From Bacillota bacterium (GTDB lineage Bacteria; Bacillota; Clostridia; Lachnospirales; Anaerotignaceae), in assembly GCA_019422105.1 (NCBI GenBank), contig JAHZDZ010000011.1, forward strand, positions 1 to 64,000: a DNA stretch of 64,000 bases. Reading direction: 5' to 3'. Position 1 is the stretch's first letter. Each line of letters starts with the position of its first letter. The notes under the pieces were generated by a model. It was not told where the DNA came from. It saw only the letters and a program-made list of their open reading frames with translations, and ran no database searches. The position numbers were made by a program, and so were the translations under genes. Of this stretch, positions 30,854 through 39,463 are shown piece by piece.

Positions 30854-33619
30854 ATGGACAGTACTAAAATTATGGTTCTGATTCATGGAAAGGATAGGAC
30901 ATCAGAGGTACATTGTATTACGGATTCAAAAGAAGCCGGCAAAATGGATGTGGTATTTAATAATAGTTCGACTGTTTATCAATATAATAGATATAATATA
31001 GAAGTTCTGAAAAATCCTGAAACAATCAATTTTGATGGAAAATTTGCCTGTATTGATAAGGTTAAATTTTACAAGCCGCAGTTAATTTTGGATTTTGCAC
31101 AATACATAAGAGTTATAGACGAAAATGGATTAACGATATCTGTAAGACGGGAACAATTTTCACTGTCGGAAAGTGATGATGGCACCCAAAATGCAAAACA
31201 GGTGATGGCCTATTTAAAAGAGGTTTCATGCTATTTGACCAGTAAGGAAGATGATAATAGTTTCTTAAGACGGGAATTAAGTGAAATTAACAGTATAAAC
31301 CAAGAAAGTGCATTAAACTGCTATCTAAAAAAACAAAATATTCAAAAAATATCTGCTGATTTTGATAAAACTATTTTTCCATTCCGTTTTAATTTAAGCC
31401 AAAAATCTGCGTTAGAAAATGCATTGACAAGTTCTATTTCTATCATTGCAGGTCCTCCCGGTACTGGAAAAACACAAACAATTTTGAATATTCTTGCAAA
31501 TTTGGTATCCATTCAACATAAAAGTGTTGCGGTTGTATCAAATAACAATGAAGCAGTAAAAAATGTAGCTGAGAAGCTTGAACAAAATGGATATGGCAGC
31601 TTAATAGCTATGCTGGGAAATAAGGATAATCAAAAGGAATTTTTTGAAACACTAACAAAACCAAGTATAAGTAATTGGGATTGTGCAGAAAGCGCAGAAG
31701 AATTAAATAATAAAATTAGAACCTTAAATAATAAACTTAACTTTTTGCTGGGCAAAGAACGAAAGAAAGAACAATTGCTCCAGCAGTTAAGAGCATGGCG
31801 TTTGGAAAAACAATATTTTGATGACTACTATAAAAAACAGGAAATTGAAGAAATTAAAGAATTGCCACATATATTTAATACTAAATCGGATAGAATTATC
31901 AGTTTTTTGGCGGAGACAAGTCTTGCAATAGAAAATAACAGGGATAGGAGAATTTTATTTAAACTAAAACTGCTGCTGAAATATGGCATTTTAAATTACG
32001 GCAAATTAGCTAAAGATGAAATTTCACTTTTGCTATCATTACAGAAAGTATTTTATGAAAAACATATTGAAAGTCTGGAAAAACAATTGTTTGAAATTGA
32101 AAAGACATTAATGGGAAATTCTTTTAAAGAAATGTTGGACATGCATCAACAGTATTCCGAAAGACTGTTTCGAAAACTGCTGTATAAAAAATATGAAGAA
32201 ATTCCAGAGTATAAATTTACATTTGATAACTACAAAAACGGTGAAAATTTCAACAGATTTATTAAAAGATATCCGATTTTATTAAGTACTACGCATTCTT
32301 TAAGGCGTTCTATTCAAAATGGAACGCTATTGGATTATGTAATTATTGATGAGTCATCGCAGGTAGATTTAATAACCGGAGTGTTGGCTTTATCATGTTG
32401 CAAAAATATAATTATAGTTGGCGACGAAAAACAACTGCCGCAAATTGTTGATAAAGGTATTACAGAAAAACTTAAAACAACACCGCCTATACTAGAGTAT
32501 AATTATTTTGATTATAGTATATTAACCTCCGTGTTAAATCTTTACGGAAAGGAAGTTCCATATACAATACTCCGTGAGCATTATCGCTGCAATCCAAAGA
32601 TTATAGAATTCTGTAATCAAAAATATTATAATGGTCAGCTCATTGCATATACAGATGAGAAAATATCTGAAAATCCTCTAGTGATTTATAAAGCGGCCGA
32701 TGGAAATCATATGCGTGAAGTTACAAAAGGGAATGAAACTGGCAAATATAATCAAAGAGAGTTGGATATTATTAAAGATTTACTTGCAGGAAATAAATTT
32801 AATGAGGAAATACAATCTATCGGTATAGTTACACCCTATCGAAAACAAGCAAATGCTGCAGGCAGGCAAATAGGATATGGAGTAGAAAGTGATACAGTAC
32901 ATAAATACCAAGGAAGAGAAAAGGAAACAATGATTATGTCTACGGTACTGGATAGTAGTTGGAGTGGAAGAAAAGGTTTAGAGTTTGTGGATGATTCACA
33001 TATGGTAAATGTTGCGGTTTCCAGAGCTATAAAAAAATTTATACTTGTGACAGACAGTAAGCTGTTCTTTAAATTTGGCAGGAATATAAATGATTTAATT
33101 CGATATATGCAGTACAGTACATTAGATAACAATATCATTGAAAGTGATATTGTCTCAGTTTTTGATTTATTATATCAACAGTATTCTAAAAAGTTAAATT
33201 ACCTTAAACAAAGAATGACTTCTAATGCGAAGTATAAATCAGAAGAAATAATCAAAGTTCTGCTTGAAGAAATTTTAAAAGAAGAAAATTATCAGCAATA
33301 TACTTTTACGCAGGAAGTATTGCTTAGAAATCTTCTATATTCGACATCATTATTGACAGAGGAAGAAGAACAGTATGTAAATAACAGGGCCTCCTTGGAT
33401 TTTGTTATATACTATAAATTGGATAAGTCATGTGTTTTAGTTCTGGAAGTAGATGGTTTTGCTTTCCATGAAAACAATCCGGAACAATTGAAGCGCGATA
33501 GAATGAAAGATAAAATTTTAGAAAAATATGATATACCAATTCTTAGATTGCCAACAAATGGCAGTGGGGAAAGGGAAAAGATAATAAATGCGTTGAATAG
33601 GACAAACCATGATGGATAA
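30854..33619 (+). CDS. SF1 helicase fused to a PD-(D/E)XK-type nuclease
   Basis: A 921-residue protein. After an N-terminal region of about 180 residues with no clear family comes an UPF1/Dna2-like helicase: motif I AGPPGTGKTQTILNIL, a coiled-coil insert (about 270-470), motif II VIIDESSQVD, motif III IVGDEKQLPQIVD, REHYRCNPKIIEFC, motif V TVHKYQGREKETMI and motif VI VNVAVSRAIKKFILV. The C-terminal ~100 residues (LDFVIYYKL, VLVLEVDGFAFHENN, KILEKYDIPILRLP) resemble the DUF2726/DUF559/Vsr-type endonuclease fold. This architecture recurs in defence islands. It lies 127 bases after gajB on the same strand and ends 109 bases before the element boundary. Confidence 0.82.
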   Translation: MDSTKIMVLIHGKDRTSEVHCITDSKEAGKMDVVFNNSSTVYQYNRYNIEVLKNPETINFDGKFACIDKVKFYKPQLILDFAQYIRVIDENGLTISVRREQFSLSESDDGTQNAKQVMAYLKEVSCYLTSKEDDNSFLRRELSEINSINQESALNCYLKKQNIQKISADFDKTIFPFRFNLSQKSALENALTSSISIIAGPPGTGKTQTILNILANLVSIQHKSVAVVSNNNEAVKNVAEKLEQNGYGSLIAMLGNKDNQKEFFETLTKPSISNWDCAESAEELNNKIRTLNNKLNFLLGKERKKEQLLQQLRAWRLEKQYFDDYYKKQEIEEIKELPHIFNTKSDRIISFLAETSLAIENNRDRRILFKLKLLLKYGILNYGKLAKDEISLLLSLQKVFYEKHIESLEKQLFEIEKTLMGNSFKEMLDMHQQYSERLFRKLLYKKYEEIPEYKFTFDNYKNGENFNRFIKRYPILLSTTHSLRRSIQNGTLLDYVIIDESSQVDLITGVLALSCCKNIIIVGDEKQLPQIVDKGITEKLKTTPPILEYNYFDYSILTSVLNLYGKEVPYTILREHYRCNPKIIEFCNQKYYNGQLIAYTDEKISENPLVIYKAADGNHMREVTKGNETGKYNQRELDIIKDLLAGNKFNEEIQSIGIVTPYRKQANAAGRQIGYGVESDTVHKYQGREKETMIMSTVLDSSWSGRKGLEFVDDSHMVNVAVSRAIKKFILVTDSKLFFKFGRNINDLIRYMQYSTLDNNIIESDIVSVFDLLYQQYSKKLNYLKQRMTSNAKYKSEEIIKVLLEEILKEENYQQYTFTQEVLLRNLLYSTSLLTEEEEQYVNNRASLDFVIYYKLDKSCVLVLEVDGFAFHENNPEQLKRDRMKDKILEKYDIPILRLPTNGSGEREKIINALNRTNHDG

Positions 33620-33723
33620 TAAAAATACTATAACATAGATACAATAATCTATTGCTAATAGTAATTTATGAATCAAGTTGATTGATGTTATCAAATTTTA
33701 ATTTCACAGAAGTAACACTACCA

Positions 33724-33728
33724 TTAGG
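33724..33728 (+). repeat. attR core TTAGG
   Basis: The right-hand copy of the five-base junction sequence; the base before it is A, where attL has T. Confidence 0.7.
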
Positions 33729-33772
33729 TTCTGGTATCTTATGGTGTGCAGGTTCAAGTCCTGTCATCCGCA
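33729..33772 (+). tRNA. tRNA-Leu(UAG), 3' half of the split gene (attR side)
   Basis: These 44 bases contain the 3' anticodon strand TCTGG, a variable arm, the T-arm GGTTCAAGTC and the acceptor strand CATCCGC with discriminator A. They complete the 5' half found 13.7 kb upstream and have no tRNA-like sequence before them. Confidence 0.9.
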
Positions 33773-33830
33773 TCTAATGATACCCTCAAACCCTTTCCCA
33801 GCTGGGAAAGGGTTTGAGGGTATCATTAGA
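33773..33830. repeat. Perfect 58-bp palindrome
   Basis: Two 29-base arms are exact reverse complements with no spacer; the centre is CAG|CTG. It begins at the first base after the tRNA-Leu 3' end. There is no T-run, so it is not a standard terminator. It may fold into a long RNA hairpin or DNA cruciform. Confidence 0.9.
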
Positions 33831-33896
33831 TTGGCAGCAGAGAATCGAAAGAATTTATTAATATTGAGTTTATACCCTAGGCCGATTTATTAAATT

Positions 33897-33942
33897 AAAA
33901 AAGACAGAGGCAGCATATAAAAATGCTGCCTCTGTCTTTTTT
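33897..33942. terminator. Strong bidirectional terminator
   Basis: A 20-base-pair perfect stem (AAAAAAGACAGAGGCAGCAT and complement) with a six-base loop. It insulates the tRNA/element region from the LysR gene to its right. The gap 33620-34058 contains only attR, the half tRNA, the palindrome and this terminator. Confidence 0.9.
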
Positions 33943-34058
33943 ATCTATACCTCTTTACTTTAATTGTTTTCTCAATCTGAAGTGTCATTGTAAAATAGAG
34001 AAAGGTTGTTCTTAACATATTTTCTTTGCTTTATTCCATACATAAAGGAGCTGTCTTC

Positions 34059-35006
34059 TTATTGGTTTTGATTGTGTGCCAATTTAGGCGGTCTGCTGCT
34101 TTTCATAAATGCATTTTTTAATAAAGCGACAAATTCCTCTGTAACAGGATCTGCCGAGTTTCCAATGAGTTCAATAAGACCGATTTGAATCGGATTTATA
34201 TTTCCTTCAATAGGAATGGAGATAATTCCATCATCTGTCACTTCCCTTACAACGATTCCGGTGCCAATCATAAAGCAGTCCGTGTTTCGTATAATGGCAT
34301 TGACACTGCCGCGGTCACTGGAATAGATGATAAAATTTTGGCCCTCCGTACGGTACATTTCATCTGAATAATTAATAAAATTATCAAAATCTTTTTCAAA
34401 ATAGAGCTGTGGATATTTCCGCAGTTCAAATGCGGGGACGGAAGATTTTCCGCAAAGAGGGTGCCCTTCCCGTACAAAAATATTCGGATGTGCCTCTAGA
34501 ATTTTTTCAAATTGTATTCCTCGGTTTTTCAGCAGCTTGCTGATAAATATCTGATTGCTTTCGGATATAAAAATGATACCGGCATTGCTGCGTTTTGTAT
34601 AAACGTCCTCAATTGCCTCAAAATTTGTGACTTCCCTAAGGTGAAGTTCATATTTCTGTTCAGTGCGCTGTCGGATGAATTGGATAAATGCTTCTACGAT
34701 AGGATGATAATGCTGCATGGAAAAGGAAAAGCAAATTTCCTGCTGTCCTTTATCTGTCACAAATTTATGTTCAAATTCCTCTGCTTGTTTTAAAAGCCGT
34801 TTCGCATATTCTAAGAAAATTCTCCCATCAGGGGTGAACTGAATACCACGTTTTTCCCGAACCAAAAGCTTGATATGAAACTCTTCCTCAAGGCTTTTAA
34901 TGGCGTTGCTGAGACAAGGCTGTGTTACATAAAGATGCTGTGCGGCTTTGTTAATAGAGTCATAATTTGCAATTTCAACAATGTAATGAAGCTGCTGCAA
35001 TGTCAT
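34059..35006 (-). CDS. LysR-family transcriptional regulator
   Basis: A 315-residue LysR-type regulator. The N-terminal helix-turn-helix reads MTLQQLHYIVEIANYDSINKAAQHLYVTQPCLSNAIKSLEEE (split here by role: recognition helix YVTQPCLSNAI). A periplasmic-binding-protein-like effector domain with two Rossmann subdomains follows from about residue 90. It is divergent from an M20 peptidase and a YfcC-type transporter, so it probably controls uptake and hydrolysis of a peptide or acylated amino acid. A close paralogue at 38124 controls the next module. The ligand is unknown. Confidence 0.92.
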   Translation of the reverse strand: MTLQQLHYIVEIANYDSINKAAQHLYVTQPCLSNAIKSLEEEFHIKLLVREKRGIQFTPDGRIFLEYAKRLLKQAEEFEHKFVTDKGQQEICFSFSMQHYHPIVEAFIQFIRQRTEQKYELHLREVTNFEAIEDVYTKRSNAGIIFISESNQIFISKLLKNRGIQFEKILEAHPNIFVREGHPLCGKSSVPAFELRKYPQLYFEKDFDNFINYSDEMYRTEGQNFIIYSSDRGSVNAIIRNTDCFMIGTGIVVREVTDDGIISIPIEGNINPIQIGLIELIGNSADPVTEEFVALLKNAFMKSSRPPKLAHNQNQ

Positions 35007-35289
35007 GAATATCCCTCCCCTGTTATTTTCGAAAAAGGAGTAGCATTATTTATTTCTTTATATTGTAGCTGAAAGCAGAAGGGAATGAAATGCAATTTTA
35101 TAATTTTTTATTATAACGTCTTATTATTATTGTGAATTGGTCTTGATTTGTGCAATATGATATGATGAAAATGAAATAAGGAAAAGTAAATGTTGTATAT
35201 TTCAATAAATGTGCGCGCAAATTCTATTGGAATAGGAGAAATGACCAATATGGCTTATAATAGGAAAAGCCAAGGAGGAGGGCTTCTAT

Positions 35290-36495
35290 TTGAAGAGAAA
35301 ATATCAGGACTTGTCAGAAAAATACATAGAACAGGTGATTGAAACGGCTTCCGCTTTTATCAGAGTGCCAAGCAAGTCGGGTGACGAAAAAGCATATGCG
35401 TATTTGGCAGCAGACTGTTTAAAAAGGCTTAACTATGATTCTGTAGCGATAGACCGTTATGGAAATGTAATTGGAAAAATGAATGGTACAGGAGGGGGAA
35501 AATCTGTTGTACACTGCTGCCATTTGGATGTTGTAGATGAAGGAGATGAAAACCAATGGAAATATCCTCCGTTTTCCGGAATGGTGGCGGAAAATCGAAT
35601 TTGGGGGCGGGGGGCCAGTGATACAAAGGGTACTTTCGCCATGCAGGTCTTTACACCATACATTCTAAAACAGGAAGGACTACTGCCTGCCGGAGATTTA
35701 TATGTTGTGTGTGTGGTACATGAGGAAACCTGCGGATATGGTGCAAGCAATTTAATCAAGGATGGTTTTTCAGCAGATTATGCCATTGTTGGAGAGGCAA
35801 CGGAAAATGATATTGCGGTCTCCTGTTTGGGGCGCTGCGGCATCGAGGTGAAAATTACAGGGAAATCCTGTCATGCCAGCATTCCGCAAACCGGAGTGAA
35901 TCCCTTTTTCTACCTTTCAAAATTTTTGGACTCGCTGAGGGGGTATGAACATGCAAAGGATGCAGTATACGGTTCTTCCCTTCTTTCACCTACAAAAATA
36001 GTTTCATCAGAACAGGTGACGAATACCGTGCCTGCACAGATTATTTTAAGCTTGGATTACCGAAGCATTCCGGGAGAGACATTTGAAAGTATTCTGGATC
36101 GGCTTTATAAAGTGGCAAATAATTGCCTGTATGATGGCATTCAGGTAGAAATTCGGATTGTAACTTTTCCTTTGTCTACTTATACGGGGATTGCTGAGAA
36201 TGTCTATCAGGCAGGTATCCCGTTTGGAATAGACGTGAAACATCCACTGGTACAAAAGGCCCACAGTATTTTGGAGGACACGTTTGATGAGGAAGTGGCA
36301 ATCAAAAAATGGCCATTTTGTACAGATTGCGGCCACTTTATAAAAGCAGGCATTCCGACAATCGGATATTCACCGGCAGAAATTAAATGCTGTCATACAA
36401 ATCGGGACTCTATTGATATTGCAATGTTAAAGAAGGGACTTTGCGGCAGTTTGGCGCTTGCGGAGCAGTTGGCGAATGAAAGAAAGGAGGGGTAA
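35290..36495 (+). CDS. M20-family metallopeptidase/deacylase (ArgE/DapE-like)
   Basis: A 401-residue zinc amidohydrolase of the ArgE/DapE/CPG2 group, predicted to cleave an N-acyl amino acid or small peptide. Metal-binding motifs are VVHCCHLDVVDEG, GRGASDTKG, VVHEETCGYGASN and the late histidine in KCCHTNRDSI. The lid (dimerisation) domain begins at about residue 180 (LGRCGIEVKITGKSCHAS). It starts at a TTG preceded by the very strong AAGGAGGAGGG. The transporter gene begins four bases after its stop, so peptidase and transporter form one operon. The substrate cannot be read from sequence. Confidence 0.88.
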   Translation: MKRKYQDLSEKYIEQVIETASAFIRVPSKSGDEKAYAYLAADCLKRLNYDSVAIDRYGNVIGKMNGTGGGKSVVHCCHLDVVDEGDENQWKYPPFSGMVAENRIWGRGASDTKGTFAMQVFTPYILKQEGLLPAGDLYVVCVVHEETCGYGASNLIKDGFSADYAIVGEATENDIAVSCLGRCGIEVKITGKSCHASIPQTGVNPFFYLSKFLDSLRGYEHAKDAVYGSSLLSPTKIVSSEQVTNTVPAQIILSLDYRSIPGETFESILDRLYKVANNCLYDGIQVEIRIVTFPLSTYTGIAENVYQAGIPFGIDVKHPLVQKAHSILEDTFDEEVAIKKWPFCTDCGHFIKAGIPTIGYSPAEIKCCHTNRDSIDIAMLKKGLCGSLALAEQLANERKEG

Positions 36496-36498
36496 GAT

Positions 36499-37899
36499 AT
36501 GAGCGGATCCAAAGCAAAGAAAAAACAATTTAAGGTGAATGCATTTTGCCTGTTGTTCTGTGTTATTGTAGTTTGTGCATTGGCATCCTATTTTGTAACA
36601 CCGGGAACATTTGAGAGGGAAGTCATAAACGGGCGTACAATTGTTGTCCCGGGCAGTTATCATGAAATAGAGAGAACATTCCTATCGCCTCTTGCCGTAT
36701 TTAATGCAATTCCAAATGGTATAATCGGTGCCGCGAATATGGTGATATTGGTATTGGTCATTGGCGGCGCCATTGAAATATACAGCAGGTGCGGTTCTAT
36801 CCGGGCAGGGATTGGGAAGTTGGTTTCCACTGTTGGGCAAAAGGGCGGACCGCTGGTTATTACAGTATTTTATCTGGTATTTGCAGTTTTAGGCGGATTT
36901 CTTGGTTGGATAGAAACCTGTATTCCATTTGCACCACTTTTGATACCCATTCTTTTGGCATTGGGTTATGATACAATTGTTGGAGTTGCCATTCTTGTTC
37001 TGGGGCTGATGGTTGGATTTGCAATAGGTCCCACGAATATCTATACAGTCGGAATTGCCCATGAGGTCTCGCAGCTTCCAATGTTTTCGGGGATTGAGCT
37101 TAGAATGGCTGCCTATGTTGTGTTTGTATCCGTTACGCTTTTTTATCTGCTTTGGTATGCATCAAAAGTGCGCAGGAATCCGAAAAACAGTTATATGAAT
37201 GGAATTGACGTCAGCGATTTATATCTTGATTTGTCTGAACAGATAAAAATGACTACAGCACAGGCGGTTGCACTCTGTGTACTGGGATTGACCTTTGTTG
37301 TCTCCATATATGGAATGTTTAAGCTTTCCTGGAGTATTGTTGACATGGCCGGCGTATTTCTTTTCAGTGGAATATTGTCTGGGTTTATTACGAAAATGAA
37401 AGCATCGGAAATTGCAGACACCTTTATAGAAGGGGCAAAAGACGCAATGGGCGGTGCAATGATCATTGGCATTGCCAGGGGTGTGCAGTGGATTTTGGAG
37501 CAGGGAGGCATTATTGACCCGATTATTAACGGGCTTTCCCAGGTTTTGCAGGGACTTCCTCCGATTGGTTCTGCTATTGGCGTTCTTGTTGTTGTCACAC
37601 TGCTGAATGCGCTGGTCCCTTCCGGAAGTGGAAAAGCCATGGCCCTGATGCCGATTTTAATGCCGCTGGCAGAATTAATTGGTTTGACCCGCCAGACAAC
37701 AATATTAGCCTATCAGTTTGGAGATGGCATTTCCAACATTTTTTGGTTTACTTATGGAGGGCTTTTGATTTTTCTCTCCTATGGCAAAGTTCCCCTTTCC
37801 AAATGGTACAAATTCTTATGGCCGCTTTTAATTATGCTGTTTACTTTGGCAATTGTATTTCTTATTATTGCGGTTAAAATTGGGTATGGTCCGGCATAA
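36499..37899 (+). CDS. YfcC-family membrane transporter
   Basis: A 466-residue polytopic permease of the YfcC/DcuC-like ion transporter group, with about 12 helices. Recognisable are PGTFEREVINGRTIVVPGSY after the first helix, GGFLGWIETCIPFAPLLIPI, and the late VTLLNALVPSGSGKAMALMP. The latter, with its Pro-Ser-Gly-Ser-Gly-Lys turn, is typical of the substrate site of this superfamily. A second member sits at 53440. Both neighbour M20 peptidases, so the substrates are likely peptides or amino-acid derivatives; this is inference from context. The module ends in a terminator at 37975. Confidence 0.85.
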   Translation: MSGSKAKKKQFKVNAFCLLFCVIVVCALASYFVTPGTFEREVINGRTIVVPGSYHEIERTFLSPLAVFNAIPNGIIGAANMVILVLVIGGAIEIYSRCGSIRAGIGKLVSTVGQKGGPLVITVFYLVFAVLGGFLGWIETCIPFAPLLIPILLALGYDTIVGVAILVLGLMVGFAIGPTNIYTVGIAHEVSQLPMFSGIELRMAAYVVFVSVTLFYLLWYASKVRRNPKNSYMNGIDVSDLYLDLSEQIKMTTAQAVALCVLGLTFVVSIYGMFKLSWSIVDMAGVFLFSGILSGFITKMKASEIADTFIEGAKDAMGGAMIIGIARGVQWILEQGGIIDPIINGLSQVLQGLPPIGSAIGVLVVVTLLNALVPSGSGKAMALMPILMPLAELIGLTRQTTILAYQFGDGISNIFWFTYGGLLIFLSYGKVPLSKWYKFLWPLLIMLFTLAIVFLIIAVKIGYGPA

Positions 37900-37974
37900 T
37901 ATGGTTTACTCTCCGAAAAGTGTTTGGCCTGTCAAAGAAAATGGACCGGAATTAACAGTATCTCGTTAAATATG

Positions 37975-38014
37975 AAAAAGAGCAAGGTATGGCTAAGCAC
38001 ACCTTGCTCTTTTT
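37975..38014. terminator. Bidirectional terminator
   Basis: AAAAAGAGCAAGGT and ACCTTGCTCTTTTT form a 14-pair stem with a 12-base loop between the convergent transporter and LysR genes. Confidence 0.88.
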
Positions 38015-38123
38015 CGTGTAATAATAAACATAATGGCGAGCACCGATAACAGCTAATTGGGGAATTTCACTGCTTTTAAAATGCCGTGAATAAACTGTGA
38101 CCTAACAGTAATTCTATAATAAA

Positions 38124-39080
38124 TTAATTAGGCTGTTTGGGACGAATTTCATCGTTAGCATACGCATTATTTTTAAGTGCTTTTTTCAGTTCATCAAGAA
38201 AAGCCAATCCGTTGTCGGAGATTGGAAAATTAGCCATTTGAATCCATCCAAGCTGCATAAAATCTTTATCGGTGCTGATTGGGCGGCTGACAAGCTCAGG
38301 ACCTGCGAAGCCTTGAGAGAGAATACCGCTGCCGATTGAAAAAGCGTCTGTGTGCGTGAGTGTATTTATCATGGTCGCACGATCTGTTACATAAATGTGG
38401 CGTTTAATCAGGGCAAAATTCGGAAACATAGCCTCCTCGGAGAAATCGATTGATACATTGCTGAGGGATTCAAAAGATGCAAAGGGGTATTCCTGCATTT
38501 CTTCTAAACAAACTGTTTCCCGCGAGGCCATTGGATGATCTTTTCTAAAAAAAGCATAAGGAGATAAGTTAGCCAGCAGATTAAATTCCAGATTGTGAGA
38601 GGACAAATATTTGCGAATAAAAGTTTCTGTAGAGTCAGTGATAAAAAGAATCCCTAATTCACTGCGCTGTTCAAACACGTCACAAATAACCTGTTCCATA
38701 TAGCATTCACGTATATGGATCTCAAATTCCTGCGGGTTGCACTTCTGAAAAAAATGATAGAAGTTTTCTACTACAAAGGAATAATGCTGCATGGAAATAC
38801 TGAAATGAAAAGGAAGCTTTCTTTGCTTTTGGCTGTACAGCTCAAGAAGGCGCCTTTCCTGATCCAAAAGGGGTTTGGCGTTTTGAATAAAATCTTTGCC
38901 TTCCTCCGTCAGCTTAACGCCCTTTCTTGTCCGGTCAAAAATCGTAATATGCAGTTCATTTTCTAAATCCTTTAACATGTTGCTTAAATAAGGCTGCGTG
39001 AGATACAGTTCTTGTGCAGCTTTACTTATGCTTACATAGTGGGAAATTTCCAAAACATATCTTATCTGCTGAAGCGTCAT
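38124..39080 (-). CDS. LysR-family transcriptional regulator (paralogue)
   Basis: The 318-residue regulator shares a near-identical N-terminus with the LysR protein at 34059 (MTLQQIRYVLEISHYVSISK against MTLQQLHYIVEIANYDSINK). It also shares its layout: helix-turn-helix, linker helix, effector domain. It is divergent from the operon that starts at 39464. A perfect TTATTTATG dyad and two tandem palindromic 17-mers lie in the intergenic region and are candidate operators. It most likely activates or represses that catabolic operon in response to its substrate. Confidence 0.92.
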   Translation of the reverse strand: MTLQQIRYVLEISHYVSISKAAQELYLTQPYLSNMLKDLENELHITIFDRTRKGVKLTEEGKDFIQNAKPLLDQERRLLELYSQKQRKLPFHFSISMQHYSFVVENFYHFFQKCNPQEFEIHIRECYMEQVICDVFEQRSELGILFITDSTETFIRKYLSSHNLEFNLLANLSPYAFFRKDHPMASRETVCLEEMQEYPFASFESLSNVSIDFSEEAMFPNFALIKRHIYVTDRATMINTLTHTDAFSIGSGILSQGFAGPELVSRPISTDKDFMQLGWIQMANFPISDNGLAFLDELKKALKNNAYANDEIRPKQPN

Positions 39081-39235
39081 CTCGCATTACATCCCCTTAA
39101 TGGATACGATTTCCAATAAATGATAATTATATGTCAATATTATAGTATAAATAATATTTGAATGTCAATTCGACAAATAAACCCTAATATCGCGGTAATA
39201 TGTAAAAACGCTTTTATTCATATGCTGATGCCATT

Positions 39236-39262
39236 TTATTTATGAATAATATCCATAAATAA
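39236..39262. promoter_or_regulatory. Candidate LysR operator
   Basis: TTATTTATG and CATAAATAA are perfect inverted repeats separated by nine bases, of the size and placement of a LysR recognition site in the 383-base divergent promoter region 39081-39463. Confidence 0.6.
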
Positions 39263-39342
39263 ATTGATTTTACAGCCATAATTATTTGTTATGGCTAAAG
39301 ATTTTTATTTCATAATAGTACGTCTTTGAAAAAATGTATATA

Positions 39343-39382
39343 ATTTAATCAATATTAAATATATCATTTAATCAATATTAAA
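39343..39382 (+). repeat. Two tandem palindromic 17-mers
   Basis: ATTTAATCAATATTAAA occurs at 39343-39359 and 39366-39382, a 23-base period. Each contains a TTTAAT/ATTAAA palindrome. They lie beside a TATAAT-like element about 100 bases before the operon, so they look like a double operator. Confidence 0.65.
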
Positions 39383-39463
39383 ATAAAAAAGTGAATAAGA
39401 GCAAGTTTTCAATTACTTTTTTATTTTTGGCTCATGGAATTTTTAATATAAGGAGGAAAGAGA

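Larger units (their letters stand above)
20015..33728. mobile_element. 13.7-kb integrative element inserted in tRNA-Leu
   Basis: The limits are set by the two halves of a split tRNA-Leu gene and a shared TTAGG core. The element encodes a large serine recombinase, a 52-residue protein, a RepA-like ATPase, a DUF6076-like protein, a Fic protein, a Gabija-like pair and a helicase-nuclease. Its left end carries an intact tRNA-Leu, a 6S-like RNA and a 227-residue protein. Most of it is visibly more AT-rich than the flanks, except the first 1.2 kb. Rejoining the two inner ends gives a dyad, GTAACACTACC/GGCTGTGTAAC, around ATTA, as expected of a serine-recombinase attP. No relaxase or conjugation genes are seen, so transfer would need help in trans. 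Confidence 0.8.

Noticed and set aside
36499..37899. A link between the YfcC transporter and the sigma-54 activator
   Set aside because: No -24/-12 promoter lies upstream of this copy; a LysR gene is its likely regulator. Only the copy at 53440 has the sigma-54 site.
39343..39382. A tiny CRISPR-like array from the two 17-mers
   Set aside because: There are only two copies, with a 6-base gap, each palindromic; they fit operators. No CRISPR array was found anywhere in the window.
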